From: Stemphylium vesicarium
Lineage: Eukaryota > Ascomycota > Dothideomycetes > Pleosporales > Pleosporaceae
Assembly (NCBI GenBank): GCA_004380135.1
Contig: QXCR01000003.1
Location: 62,001 to 126,000 of the forward strand
Length of the DNA: 64,000 nucleotides
Direction of reading: 5' to 3'
This document shows, piece by piece, positions 11,479-23,394 of this stretch. Numbering within the stretch: the first letter of the stretch is position 1; every line of letters starts with the position of its first letter. Below the pieces are notes generated by a model. It made no database searches and was not told where the DNA came from. It worked only from the letters and a program-made list of their open reading frames with translations. Both the position numbers and the translations under genes were made by a program.

Positions 11479-12545
11479 ATGATCAAGACAGCGTACGTAA
11501 ATCGAGTCGCGGACACATACCGAGCAATGTTCCCTGATAATTTCTCTCTAGCAAACCCAAGAATGCCCGCGCAAAGCGCGAAATGAAAAAGCGCGAGCCG
11601 CAACAGCACGAGAACCCCAAAACTACCCTCTTCGTGTCGGGCCAAAAAACGTCTCAAATCCTCAAACTCGCCGTGGCAGACCTGTGCACAGTGAAACGGC
11701 CCTTCATCGAGCGCTTCACCAAGAAAAACGACATCCACCCCTTCGACGACGCCTCGTCGCTCGAGTTCTTCTCGCAAAAGAACGACACGTCGCTGCTTGT
11801 TCTCTCACTACACTCAAAGAAGCGGCCCCACTGCATGACGCTCGCGCGCACATTTTCCTACAAGATGCTGGATATGCTGGAGCTGTACATCAACGCCGAC
11901 ACGTTCCGCACACTGCAGCAGTTCAAGAACAAGAAGCCATCCATTGGCCTCAAGCCGCTGATAAGTTTCCACGGCACGGTATTTGAGGACCCGAATCAGA
12001 CTAAATATACACTCGCCAAGAGCCTTTTCATCGATCTGTTCAAGGGCCAGGACGCGACCGAAGTCGACGTCGAGGGTCTGCAATACCTGATTTCGCTGTC
12101 GGCGGAGGAACCCACGGATGAGCTGCCAAACCCCCAGATCAAACTCCGCTTCTACCTCCTGCGCACCAAGCGCTCGGGCCAGAAGCTGCCGCGCATTGAA
12201 GTCGAGGAGATGGGGCCGCGCATGGATTTCACGCTTGGGCGCGAAATGTTCCCCGATCCTGATATGCTCAAGCAGGCCCTCAAGACGCCAAAGGGCTCAG
12301 AGGCTCGCACCAAGAAGAACATCGATACTGATATCATGGGTGACAAGACGGGCAAGGTGCATGTTGGCAAGCAGGACTTTGCCAACCTGCAGACGAGGAA
12401 GATGAAGGGTTTGAAGCGCGCGAGGAACGAGAGCGATGATGAGGAGGCTGAGCAGGACATTGACGAGGAGGTTGGTGTCGAGGATAGTGGAAGTGAAATT
12501 GATGATATGCCGGATGAGACGCCGCCCAAGAAGATGAGGGTATAA
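11479..12545 (+). CDS. RPF2: Ribosome biogenesis factor RPF2 (Brix domain)
   Basis: Two exons: a 14-nt first exon (11479-11492, MIKTA) and 11552-12545, giving 335 residues. The spliced N-terminus MIKTAKPKNARAKREMKKRE matches the basic start of Rpf2 proteins. The Brix domain spans about residues 25-235 (NPKTTLFVSGQKTS, FHGTVFEDPNQTKYTLAKS, LRFYLLRTKRSGQKLPRIE). The C-terminal tail is lysine-rich, then acidic. In yeast, Rpf2 with Rrs1 recruits the 5S RNP to pre-60S particles in the nucleolus. The gene ends 255 bp from the stop of the convergent MMS19. An internal Met at 11583 would lose the conserved start. Confidence 0.95.
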
Positions 12546-12800
12546 GGCTTGTCTATTCTAGTTCATGAAGAAGAGCGTACGGAAAAAAAACAATGTCGTA
12601 TTGTTACGACACTGCATGGGTGGCGTTTACGGGAATCCATATATTTCCAGGCGTTTGTAATGTTCGATAAGGAAGAGCGAGACTTATACCATTTTGCAAA
12701 AGTCTTATAGCAGCAAAGATCATACAGTAAACTCTCACAAGCATCAAAATCGTGAAATTGCTCCTACAAGAAACATCTTGTTGTATCCATCAATCATCCC

Positions 12801-15800
12801 TTACTCATCGTCCGGCTCATCAGCCAACAACCACTTAGCCCTACACCTGACCGCCGCACTCCGAACCTCTCTCCTCCCATCATCCAGCGCCTTAACCAAC
12901 CGTCTCGCAACCTCTCTGCGATACCTAACCAAACTCTCTTCCTTGAATTTCTCCGCAACAAGATGCAGACACTTGAGCGCCGCTACCCTGACACTCGGGG
13001 GCGGTGCACCTGCCTTGCCATCCTTGCCCACCGCAGTAGCATTAGCAAGCAACCTCGAAATCAACGCGCCGGTATGTTCCTCCAACACCTGCGGTTTCTC
13101 CATCAGCGTACTACTCAGCGTGTCAATCGCCGCTTCCTTGACGATATCCACACCGTTCAGATCGAGCGATTGCAGCAGCAAGGTAACCAGTTGTCCGACT
13201 TCCTCAACCACGATATCAAACGGCATCCATCGCAGCGCCCCACTAAGTGCAATCAAGTAATTCGGGCGCGTCAGTGGCGCCGCATCTTTGAACGCGGCCG
13301 TGATGCTGGGGACAAGCAGCGCGAAACTCTTATGCTTGTGCAGACCGAGGATCTGGCAGTGGTTTTCCTTGGTAAGCAGGTCGTCGGGCTGGAGCAGCGT
13401 TGTGAAGCCTGCGGCTACTGTGCTGCCGTATGTAGGGTGCGAGAGGAGGGAAAGCAAGGATGGGTAGAGTGTATTGAGTGCGGGACTGCTGCGGAGTACG
13501 ATGCCTTTTAGGCAGGCGAAGATTATGCGTATTCGCGCTGGGTTTAGCTTGTCTGGGTTGAGGAGGTCGAAATCCGCGATGAGCGGGTCCATGCAGGTCT
13601 TTAGGGCGGCAGATGTGTAGTACTTGTTTATTACGAGCGACATCTGGCGGAGTGATGCGGAGCGGACAGGGAGGGAGAGTGTGTGTTGCTGAGCGTAGTT
13701 TGCGAGGGAGGAAACGAGGAGCTGCAGTTCGCAGGGAAGGGTTGTGTCTTTGCGGAGGGATGCGAGGAGATGCGTTGAGACTATCATAGTCTTGTCGGCT
13801 TCAACTCCTACATCGGTCTTGAAAGGTGGAAGTTCTGCTTGTGGTGTACCATGGAACAGCGTATACAGCTCTGCGGCAACTGGATTCTGCTGCTCAGTTG
13901 GCAAGTACCTGATGATCAGATTGCAGATCCGGCCGACGAGGTCTAGGGTTTTCTCATCGTTGAACGCCGCTGGATGTGATTTATCTGAGCTTGACGCACG
14001 CTGAATCAATGGCAGCGCAATATCCTTGTAGTACGTCGCGCTGCCCGAGCTCTCTGACAGCTTCTTCTCGCCCTTCTTAAGTGCATACAGCATCGCCGAG
14101 AGAAGCGCAACAACGTACGTAGACGAAGCACCTTGCTGAACCGCTGCGCTGAATTTGTTCTTAAGTCTGAGTATGACGGTATCGAAAACGTGTTCTTCGC
14201 CGGCAAGCTTAGCAAAAGCTTCCAGTACGGTAGAGTAGCTGTTGGGTCCATTTGCGTCCGTGTCTGGCAATTGGGCCAAGAAAGCCGGAAAGGCCTTGTC
14301 GACGACGACTTGTGGTTTTTGATGAGCAATCTCGACGATGCCATTAATTGCAGCCTCCTTGACCTCGTCTTTGCCGTACGATTCCTCGTGAATAACAATG
14401 GTATGAAGTAGTTGGATGATCCTGCCGACATCCTCGTCGCTCGGTAGTCCCCGGACTTTAGGTAGGTTGACCAATCCATCGAGACATACCAATCGGAACG
14501 AAACCTCTTTGGCAGGAGCAGTCTCTAGCCCGTTCAACATTACTTCAAGTGCTTGATCTCGGAATTGAGCTAGCGCATTTTCCCCGGCTTGATCTCCACC
14601 AGGGCCCATCTTTCTCCAGTCCCCATACACGTCAATGTTGGCCTTGACCAATTGAACCAGGACTTCTAGCAGACCTCGACGTTTAGCCATGGTGTCTGCT
14701 GTTTGAAACAGCAAGAGCAGATTTGGCAGTACACCAGCTAGGAGGAGGCTCGTGACTTCCGGGGATACATTAGCAATGCTCTGGAGGAACCGCGCAGATG
14801 CTTGCGACTGCTTTGTTGGTGCATCTTCGAGATGTTCGTTGCATTCCTTGATGATCGGTTTGAGGTAGGCGTTGAGCGATCCTTGGGTACCCTGTGATAA
14901 TGTCCTTGCAATTGCGGCCAAGGCTGCGAGTGCTTCCTTAGCCAGGTCCTCCTCTTGCACGTTGAGTACTTCAAATTTCAAGGCGTCCCAAAGAGTTATC
15001 GCATACAATGATACCGTCCGTGGTCCGTATTCGGTCACGCAGGCTGTGATTGTCGATAAGACGTCTCGTTTTGTGTTCATCGAAGTAGAGTCGAGCTTGT
15101 CCAGCAGCGCAGGAAAAGCGTAGGGCGCAAAGTCGGCTGTGGATGAAATGCAGTCCCGTAATCTATCTTTGAGGTCTTGGGCAGTGATACCGTACGGATC
15201 GTCTGGAGGCGGTCGGAAAGTAATGGGGAAGTAGTTGAAGACGGCATCGAATAGATCTTGTGCATCTCCGCCAATGTTCCACTCGGTCATGGGCACCCTC
15301 AGTATTGAAAACACCACCATCAAATTCCGAGGATCTTTCTCTCCGTCAAAGTATGATATGAAACGTCCCATGAAGTCTGGGGTCGCATCGTGATGGGTTC
15401 GAAGTGGTTCGCGGTACTTGGCCATTAGGGTGTCGATAAGTTGTAGTACCGGGTAGCGCTCGCTCTGCTGCTTGAACTGGCGTAATGGATGGGTGTTGGA
15501 AAGGAGGGCCTCAACTATACTGACAACCCTCTCATCATCCCATTTCCCGAGCGACTCGAGCGCCGTCAATGCCTTTGCGCATGATCCCAAGCCCTCATTG
15601 TCTTCGGTCCGGGAGAGAGTGAAGTCGCATAGTAAATTTCCTAAGACACAGTTAGCCCGATTGCCTCCGATAATCTACCAATTCCATGTTTCTGTATCGT
15701 CATGCTTCAGATTGTACAAGGAGGAAACTTGGTATCCACTTACGCTGCTGTAGCGACAAGACTTTCTGAGGCGTAAAAGCCAGTACCTCGGCGAGATATG

Positions 15801-16111
15801 ACATGGCTACTTCAAGTCAGCACTGCGCATACCACGCACCCCCAAGCCCACCCACTCTTCGACCGTGTCGCCCCATCCTCGCTATTCAAGTACTCCCCAA
15901 GGTCTGTGACCACACTAATGAGTTTCAATTCGCCATTCTTCAACCCTGTCCAGCGTCAGCATGACCATGCCCCCGCGCCCGCTCGTCGCATGCCCCTCGG
16001 GTGGGGGAGCTGAATATCCGCATACATACGCGTCGCGCTCCGCTGAGCAGTCGCAGTCGCCTCCTTCTTGTTCTTGTCAAAGTCGAGCAGATATTGTTGA
16101 ATATCTGACAT
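12801..16111 (-). CDS. MMS19: MMS19/Met18, cytosolic Fe-S cluster targeting HEAT protein
   Basis: Four exons on the minus strand: 16111-16030, 15945-15856, 15806-15744 and 15640-12801; 1024 residues, close to yeast Met18 and human MMS19. The three short 5' exons give MSDIQQYLLDFDKNKKEA, then DLGEYLNSEDGA and MSYLAEVLAFTPQKV. All three junctions keep the frame with GT..AG introns. The N-terminal MMS19 domain includes FDGEKDPRNLMVVFSILR. The rest is alpha-helical HEAT repeats, with a C-terminal domain ending near REVARRLVKALDDGRREVR. With Cia1 and Cia2 it forms the complex that loads Fe-S clusters onto nuclear enzymes such as XPD and DNA polymerases. It is divergent from MTD1 across 370 bp. Confidence 0.93.
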
Positions 16112-16481
16112 GCTCACGATTCCTATCGTGTGGTGGTGGTAAGGATATATGAATTCGGTTTGTCGTTCGTTGCGTGTCGCGCGACTCAGAAAGTTGCAAC
16201 CCGCACTCCCGCGATGACGTTACGGAGTTGGTGCGCTGCTGATTGGTCCGACATCGGGATGGTGGGGGCTAAGCGCGGGCGCAAGAAAAAAAAGTTCGAG
16301 GGAAGGTTACTCGGCAGGTGAGGTGGACGGGGATTGAGAAACGCGCCAATATAGTGAGATTAATATTTGCTGGCTTATTGTGTGGTTTATCTAGGTTTAA
16401 GATTTGAAGTTTTCTCTCCTTCCCTCCTTCAATATCACTAGTCGTTGCTTTCCCCAGACTCTCTCGAAACTTTACCCCGCC
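16112..16481. promoter_or_regulatory. Divergent MMS19/MTD1 promoter
   Basis: A 370-bp bidirectional promoter. It contains TGACGT (16215-16220), a bZIP/CRE-type half site. About 25 bp further on is TGATTGG (16240-16246), which is CCAATCA on the minus strand, the preferred HAP/NF-Y core. Both are motif matches only. Confidence 0.4.
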
Positions 16482-17673
16482 ATGGCCGACGACAAACCTA
16501 ATTGCAAAGTCATCCTTGCAAATAACATCGCCAGAGGTCTTCTAGACGAAGTCCGCGATGGCCTTGCCAAAATCGGGCGCAAGCCGCTTCTCGTAGGCTT
16601 CCTGTCGAGCTCTGATCCCGCCGCACGAGTCTACGCCGAATGGACGGGCAAGACTTGTGTTGAAAAGTGAGCAAGCAAAACACCCTTTACAGTTCCCAAT
16701 CCTCCAAAACACAAGGAACATACACAAAAAATATGAAAGGGGGGAAAAGGGCGAAACGAGGTGGAAGAGAGTGAGACCAGGTCGCTGATCTACCTTTGTA
16801 ACCATATAGTGGCTTCGACTTCTCCCTCCGCGAAATCGACCGCGAAACCCTCGAAGACGCCCTACTCACCGCCAACGCCGACCCCCTCGTGTCCGGCATA
16901 ATAGTCTACTACCCCATCTTCTCCTCTCGCCAAGACCAATACCTGCAACAAATCGTATCAATCGATAAAGACGTCGAAGGTCTTTCGCACCGCTACATCT
17001 TCAATATGTACCAAAACATTCGGTTCCTGGACCCGGCTTCCACCAAGAAATCCATCCTGCCCTGCACACCGCTGGCCGTCATCAAGATTCTAGAATACTT
17101 GAGGATTTACAACACCATCCTGCCGTACGGGAACCGCCTCCATGGCCGCACAATCACGGTAATAAACCGGAGTGAAGTTGTAGGCCGCCCGCTCGCCGCG
17201 CTGCTGGCGAATGACGGCGCACACGTATACAGCGTCGACATCGCCGATGTCCAGGAATTCACCCGCGGCGTCGGCCTGAGGAAGCGGCGCCACGAGGTCG
17301 TTGAGAAACCGGGGTGGACGCTGAAAGACTGTCTGCCGCTGAGCGACGTCGTGATTAGCGGTGTCCCGGGGGATAAATTCAAGGTACCCGTTGAGCTTAT
17401 CAAGGATGGTGCCGCTTGCATCAATTTTTCCAGCGAGAGGAATTTTACGCCTGAGGTCAAGGAGAAGGCTAGTATTTATGTGCCGGCGATTGGAAAGGTT
17501 ACTATTGCGGTGCTGTTGAGGAATTTGCTGGTATGTTTAAGTTCTGTGTGTGTTGGATTTGGGTGTTTTGGCTAACAGTTCCACAGCGTCTGGCGCAGAA
17601 CAAGATCGATGCTGCTGCACAGGGTGTAGAGGAGTCGTCTTCGGTGGAGCCAGTCATCCAGTCTACCGCGTAG
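16482..17673 (+). CDS. MTD1: Cytosolic NAD-dependent methylenetetrahydrofolate dehydrogenase
   Basis: Three exons (16482-16666, 16810-17530, 17587-17673), 330 residues, close to yeast Mtd1 (320). It oxidises 5,10-methylene-THF to 5,10-methenyl-THF with NAD+ in one-carbon metabolism. Visible features are the substrate region VYAEWTGKTC (usual Tyr/Lys motif altered to the Mtd1 style), DKDVEGLSHRYIFNMY, PCTPLAVIKILEY and the dinucleotide-binding segment INRSEVVGRPLAALLANDGA. The C-terminal part reads GDKFKVPVELIKDGA and ends YVPAIGKVTIAVLLRNLL, joined to RLAQNKID. No cyclohydrolase or synthetase domain is fused, which separates it from the trifunctional C1-THF synthase. Confidence 0.93.
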
Positions 17674-18097
17674 TATGACTATTCCCATCCAATTTCCCCT
17701 TCGTACCCTTGTTTTTGATACCCTCTAGAAGGCACACGTGCCACACAAAAGTCCATCATCAGACCTCATCTTCACCTCTGTACGTTGTCTAGCTCCGTGC
17801 TCATTCGAATGTATGTGCCGCAAATTTCAAAATATTTCAAAATGTTCCAGTATACAGTTTCCCATTTAGACAAATAACATTACTTCTACTATGGATAAAA
17901 GTGGAAAGGTTCATTACTTCAGTCGTTGCAAAAATGGAGCCAAGCCACACCAAATCCCCCAAAAATGCAAATCAGAAAAGACATAGCCTATGTACATGCC
18001 CAAGACACCTAGCTCTGCAAAGGACTCGAATGTGATAGACAACGCATGAACAGACTCAAAACTTGATACCATCCTTTGACTGCCATATCCATGGCGA
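17674..18097. other. Convergent intergenic region
   Basis: 424 bp between the stops of MTD1 and the F-box gene. It presumably carries both 3' untranslated regions. A-rich words such as AAATATTTCAAAATG lie around 17825-17845, but no terminator can be assigned. Confidence 0.4.
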
Positions 18098-21000
18098 TTA
18101 GGATGCCTCTGGTGGCATCGGGACAGGCACACTTTCCACCTTTATCTCGGGTGGCGGAGGTTCGTAGATGTCGCTCTCGGCATCGGCTGCTGGCCTCCTG
18201 GGTATAGGTCTCTCCCTGTCTTCGTAGTACATGTACTCATCGGGGCGGCTGTTGTATCTATGCGGTTGCGGTCTTTCGTATTGGACCGGGTAACCATATG
18301 GATCCGGTTCGTACCGAGGCTGAGGCGCATAAGGGCGGTGCCTGGGATCGCCGCGTACACGAATGACTTCATACTCCTGAATGGGGTGGCCGTACTCGTC
18401 CACGTAGACAGGTTGTGGTGCGCGGGGTTCATCATATCGATATCGTGGGGGTGAGTACGCACGGATGTGTGGGTGCATGCGGTCCTGTACTGACACGTAC
18501 CCGCGCGGATGGCGGCGCGCAGGTGGATAGTAGTTGTCGTCTTGGACGGACTGATCGGCGCTTTGCTCTCGGGAGTAGTCGGGCTCGTAGTCGGCTTCAG
18601 CGTTGGGTTGCGGTGTTTCCTGCTGGTCGATACGGCGACGCTGCTCCTCGTATCTCCTACTCTGAGATCGACTCATGCTAGACCCGCGACCAAAGGGGTC
18701 ATCGCGAGCAACGCTCATATATCGCTGGTATCGGGATTGCCCTCTTTGCTCATAGGGTCGATCTCTACGACGCTGGGGTCCAGGTCTGCGCGGCGGCCCG
18801 GGCATAGGCATACGATGCCTATCTGAGTGATAGTCGTCGTACCGTGAGCCATTGGAAACAGTAGACGGCGCGCGAGGGTGCGGTGGACCAAGTGGACGGA
18901 TTGGACCGTTTGCTTCAGTTGGAGCTGGAACATCAGAAGGCGGAGGCGTGTAACGAGACCCCTCTTCGTGTTCCTGCACTGGGGCAGGAGGTTCAGCTTC
19001 AGGTTGAGGTGGTGGAGGCTGAGGGGGCTCATTTTCTGCTAGAAACTTGTCCGCTGCAGTCTGTCCCTGTGGTGGACTAGCATCTCGCGATTGACGCTCG
19101 TTCATGTATCGGTATTCGGGCCGATGATCGTCTTCTTCGTAGTATCGAACTTGACGCGGATAGGCACTGTACTCGCGACTACCATGACTGCCTTCACGGG
19201 GATGTGCATAGACAAGTTCTTCCGGGGGTCCATAGTAGCGCTCTTGTTCACGGAACGCTGTGCGACGGCCGGTATAATCGTCATATGCAGGGCCAGCATG
19301 GATGATCCTAGGGCTGGGAGCGTACTCCACGTACTCACGTGGGCGATGGTATCCGTCATCCAGGTGATCCCTTGGCATCTAAAGAACCAATGGTTAGCTC
19401 TGCTATGCTCGGGGTATGCTGTGGGTCACGTACATAATATCGGGGCTCAGCATAGTGATGTTGTCTCCGCTCTCCAGGTGAGCTATCCCTGTAGGAACGA
19501 TTCCTCTTCAGAGAGCCCGACGCATCACTGGCGTCGTTGGACAGGGTCGGACGATGAGCATCAAACGCGGTGTCCGGTGGTTTTGCTGGCAATGACGTAT
19601 TTGGCTCTGTACTAGCCATGGCCGCAGAAGCTGAGCGTTCTCCTGTTTCGCCTGAAGTATCAATTGTGCCAGGAGCCTTTTCGGCATCCTTGGGGCCGGA
19701 AGAAGCAGGTGAGGCTAGTCCATGGCTGTCAATCACGCCGATCTTGGGTAGCGGCATAGGAAACAGACTGGGGAAGACCGTCGCGATCATTAGCAGCTTC
19801 TCATCGTCCATACCAGGAGCGTGGATTAGACCGGAGATGAAACGTTCACTGGGAAGCTCGATCATGTTTTCTTTCCAGTCTAGTCTAGCCATGTGTACTC
19901 CATGACCAGGCATTGGCTGCTGATACGGCAGGTGCTGGGTCCGGAAATGTTGCAAAAGGCCCAGGACTGTGTAGGTTGTTCTCTCTTCCGACTTGGAATA
20001 GTAGGAACCTGTCATATGGTGTACAGACCCCACCTGACAAGCTTTACATGAGAGACCTGGCGCATTCTTCAATGCTTTAGGCATCTCATAGTTAGAAAGG
20101 GCATCGATGAAGTGATTCAGGTTCGGTTCATGGTTGAACTCTACATGAAACTTGGAGATGACGCGGTGTAGCAGCACGTAAATCCGGACACTGTTTGGCA
20201 TGTCCTTGATGCCCGAGGTACGCTTCCAGAGGTCCTGCGCCATGTCGATGACGGTACTTACTTGCTTGTCGAACGAGCTAGTACTCTGGCCAGTATCTTC
20301 TGTACCGTTGGGGGCGGTCTCAGGAACTCCATGGCCAGGTGGTGGCATACTGGGTGGCGGTGGTGCTATGGCATTGTTGATCATGGCTGGAGAGGTCAAG
20401 TAAGGGTTTTGAGCCGCATGAGCCGCATATCCTGGAGGGCCCATCGCTTGGTGCGCGTACATGTCCACGGGAGTCGCATAAGTCTGGGGATATTCCAGTC
20501 CGGTCATGGTGCCGGAAGGCATCTGTGGTGGAGCAAATGGTCCTGCGTACTGGTTTGCATAGTTGTACGGCCCGGGACTCGCTTGCGGAAGGTGAGTTGG
20601 CATGTGTGGGGTTGCTGTTCCTGCGCGCGAGTATCCACCATAGTAGCCTCCATACCCGCTTGTACTTGCAGGGGGATATTGAGAGTGAGGTGGTACTTTG
20701 ACAGAACTGGGGTCAGGATGAAAGGGTGTTTCCTCGGGCCATTCGGCCTCTCTCCATGCCACCACCACGTTTCCTGAGCTAAAGGCAGCAGTGTGCTTGG
20801 CTCCGTAGTGCTGGGTGACTCCTTCGAAGCCATAGTACTTGTTATTGTGCTCGCAGCCATTGCCGTAGCAAAGGAAGATGTCCTTGCGGAACTGTTCTGT
20901 TAAAGGTTTGATTTTATTATCGTAGACCCACTTCATGTTGTCAAGCACGAGCTTTGGGCGAGATTCTGCATTGTCAGTTAAAGCCTGCACGCTCGCTGCT

Positions 21001-22772
21001 AGACGTGTGGCATCTTGTTCGACCTTTTCGGAGTAAAAGGTCCGGCGGACGTAAGCAAGAAGGTCGGCAGCAAACTTTGGGCTGTTCTCGTACGTGACGG
21101 CTTGGCCATGATCCCAGTCCCTATTGATGAAGTCGTCGGCAATGGCATCAAGTTTATCGCGGATAGGGCGTTGTGACTCTTCCCATTCCCGGTCCATGAC
21201 TTCTCGGGCCTCTTTGGAGTTGGCGTCAAGATGGCGGCGGTCCGGAGTTTTGGTGGGAAGAGACGCAGCGCGGGACACGTGGTCAGCTTCTGCTTGTTGG
21301 GCCGCAGGGAGTTGGGCTATCAAGCGGGGTTGAAGCACACTCCATGCAAAGTCATTCATTGGCTGCGAAATCTGGATAGCTGCCTTGAAGGAGTCCATAT
21401 GGCGCAGGATGTTGGGGGCAATTGGGGGATCCATTTGCTGGCACCGACGCTCTATGTCGGATTTGCGCGTCGCCTTGGCCTCGTTTGCATCATGGAGGTT
21501 CCTCTGGCCGGAAGGAGTAAAGGCCTGTGGTGGAACTGTGGGCGGGCGCGCTTGCGCGTGCTGCGAGGAAGGTGCTACCGCTGTTAGGTTGGGAACTGGA
21601 GGGGTGCTGTTGAGATATCGAGACGCATCGCCGTGTTTGGCAGCAAATGAGACAGCAGAGGCATACTTACTCGCTGGAACTGGGGCATGAATTATAGGAG
21701 ACGGTGTTCGTTGCGGGGGTGACTTTGATGGATCCCTGTGTGACGTGGCGGCATGAGAGGGAGCTGCAGATGCACCACGCTTCGCCTCTGTATGCCCTTC
21801 CATCCACTGGTTCTTGACCTCCCAGCGCTCCCAATTTTCCGCGACCTTGATGCGCTCCTTCCCCCTAGCATCAAGGCCCTTGGACCATTCTTCGGCTGCT
21901 GCAGGGCCACGACTGAGTGCATCGTTGAGCTCCTGCGTGATGTCCTCGACATGCCTCTTGTAATAGTACTTTGCGATCTCCACGTCGGCCGGCGTTGTAG
22001 TCGTCTGCAGCGTGTAGGCCGGGATGTAGTGTTGGTCGTTGGTCAGGAGTGCGAATGGGAGGGCGGGTCGCAGGGCAGAGGCTGCCGAGAAGAGAAGGCT
22101 CGCGTCCTAACCAGTCAGTCGCGGCTCACAACGCGGCAGGAGCTACTCTATACTCACCGTCTGGCACTGTTCGAGCAGACATGGCCCGCACGCTCTGATG
22201 GCGAAGGGCCAGATGACCCTGACGCCAGCGTGGCCAGGCCCCTTTTGCCATATCCGATCGCCTGGAGTGTGTGAATCAAGCTTATTACAGAACTGACATG
22301 TCCTCGACCACGCCAGCTGCCACATTTGCAGCTCAGAGAAGCCGGGAAGAGGCTTCGGGGGCTTGGTGCACATTGCATTGCGGGCAGAGGCCCACAATGA
22401 TTCAGACTTTAGGAGATGCAGACGGCCAGCGCCAGACTTTGAAGTCGAGGCACTGCGCACATCTGTCAGATAGCAATGAAAAGATCGATTGACCTGGATC
22501 AATCGACCGAGATCAGGGAGCGAACAAAAGGAGAAGACATGCTGCCACAGCTCGGGTGGTAGCCTGGCGCAACCTGGCAAGTCGCCCGAAGACGACGGAG
22601 ACGACAAAGACGAAGCGCCGCGCTTGCGCTTCTTGTCGTTCTCAACGTGCGCATCCTCAGCTTTGCGCTTGGTTGGGTGCGCATCACTATGCACAGCTGT
22701 CGCATGTGAAGGGTTTGCGTCGGAGCCGTAGAAGTCGACCGACGACACTACGCTCGACTCGCGATCCTCCAT
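18098..22772 (-). CDS. Large F-box protein with zinc-finger-like segments and disordered Pro/Tyr/Arg-rich tail
   Basis: Three exons (22772-22158, 22106-19434, 19378-18098), 1522 residues. The F-box (LPPELWQHVFSFCSLPDLG, residues about 70-105) suggests a Skp1-bound ubiquitin-ligase adaptor. It is followed by a Cys-rich segment (TCQFCNKLD and ACGPCLLEQC). The middle is helical and charged. Two candidate C2H2-like fingers occur: FLCYGNGCEHN with a distal TQHYGAKH, and LSCKACQVGSVHHM with LLQHFRTQH. The last 430 residues are disordered and rich in Arg, Tyr and Pro. Both introns have canonical sites and keep frame, so the three open frames form one gene. I do not know its substrate. A 90-nt in-frame intron-like segment (21581-21670) may be alternatively spliced. 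Confidence 0.8.
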
Positions 22773-23394
22773 GGTGGCTACAGCGGTCCTCGTACAAAAA
22801 AAAAGCTCACAGGAGCCTCATGATCGTGTTGAGCAGGCTAGAGACATAAAGGTAGCGTATGCTGGTTCAACGCGCAGCGCGCGTGGAGAAAGGGCAGAGG
22901 AAAAAGCGGTGCGATGGGTGTGTTGTCGGTGCTAGCTAGATGTTTGTCGTGGCAGAGTGGAGGTGAAAGAAGGCTAGAACTACGCCAGTGCGATGGGTGC
23001 AGTCTAGGCGATGATTTGGAGGATGCAGGAGGCTGCATGTAATCGCCAGCGTTGTCAGGTGTTGCGGAGGAGCTATGTCCAATCGTCGCGGTGAGGCGAG
23101 CGAGCGTCTCCCCCGTCGGCACCGACGCCAACTGCCAGTTCAGCCAAGACATGACATAGCTGGTCGTGCCCTTCACACCGAACTTGTGCCCGCTTATGCC
23201 TGCTGGGGTAGTCTGAGCCCAGAGCCCAATTACACACACTGCCGCGGATACGCGTACGCTGAGCTGTTCGACATTCGTGCTAGTAGACTGACTCTCTCTT
23301 TTTACCATTCTTCTGCTCCACCACCACATCTCGCCCCCCTCACTCCCCCAAGCTTCGTTCCCTACGACAGCTCCCCCTCTACACGCCGCCCACC
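22773..23394. promoter_or_regulatory. Divergent F-box/ABP1 promoter region
   Basis: 622 bp separate the two start codons. The ABP1 side is strongly pyrimidine-rich (23285-23390, with CTCCACCACC and CCCCCTCACTCCCCC). This is typical of the core promoter and leader of highly expressed fungal genes. No specific factor site is assigned. Confidence 0.4.
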
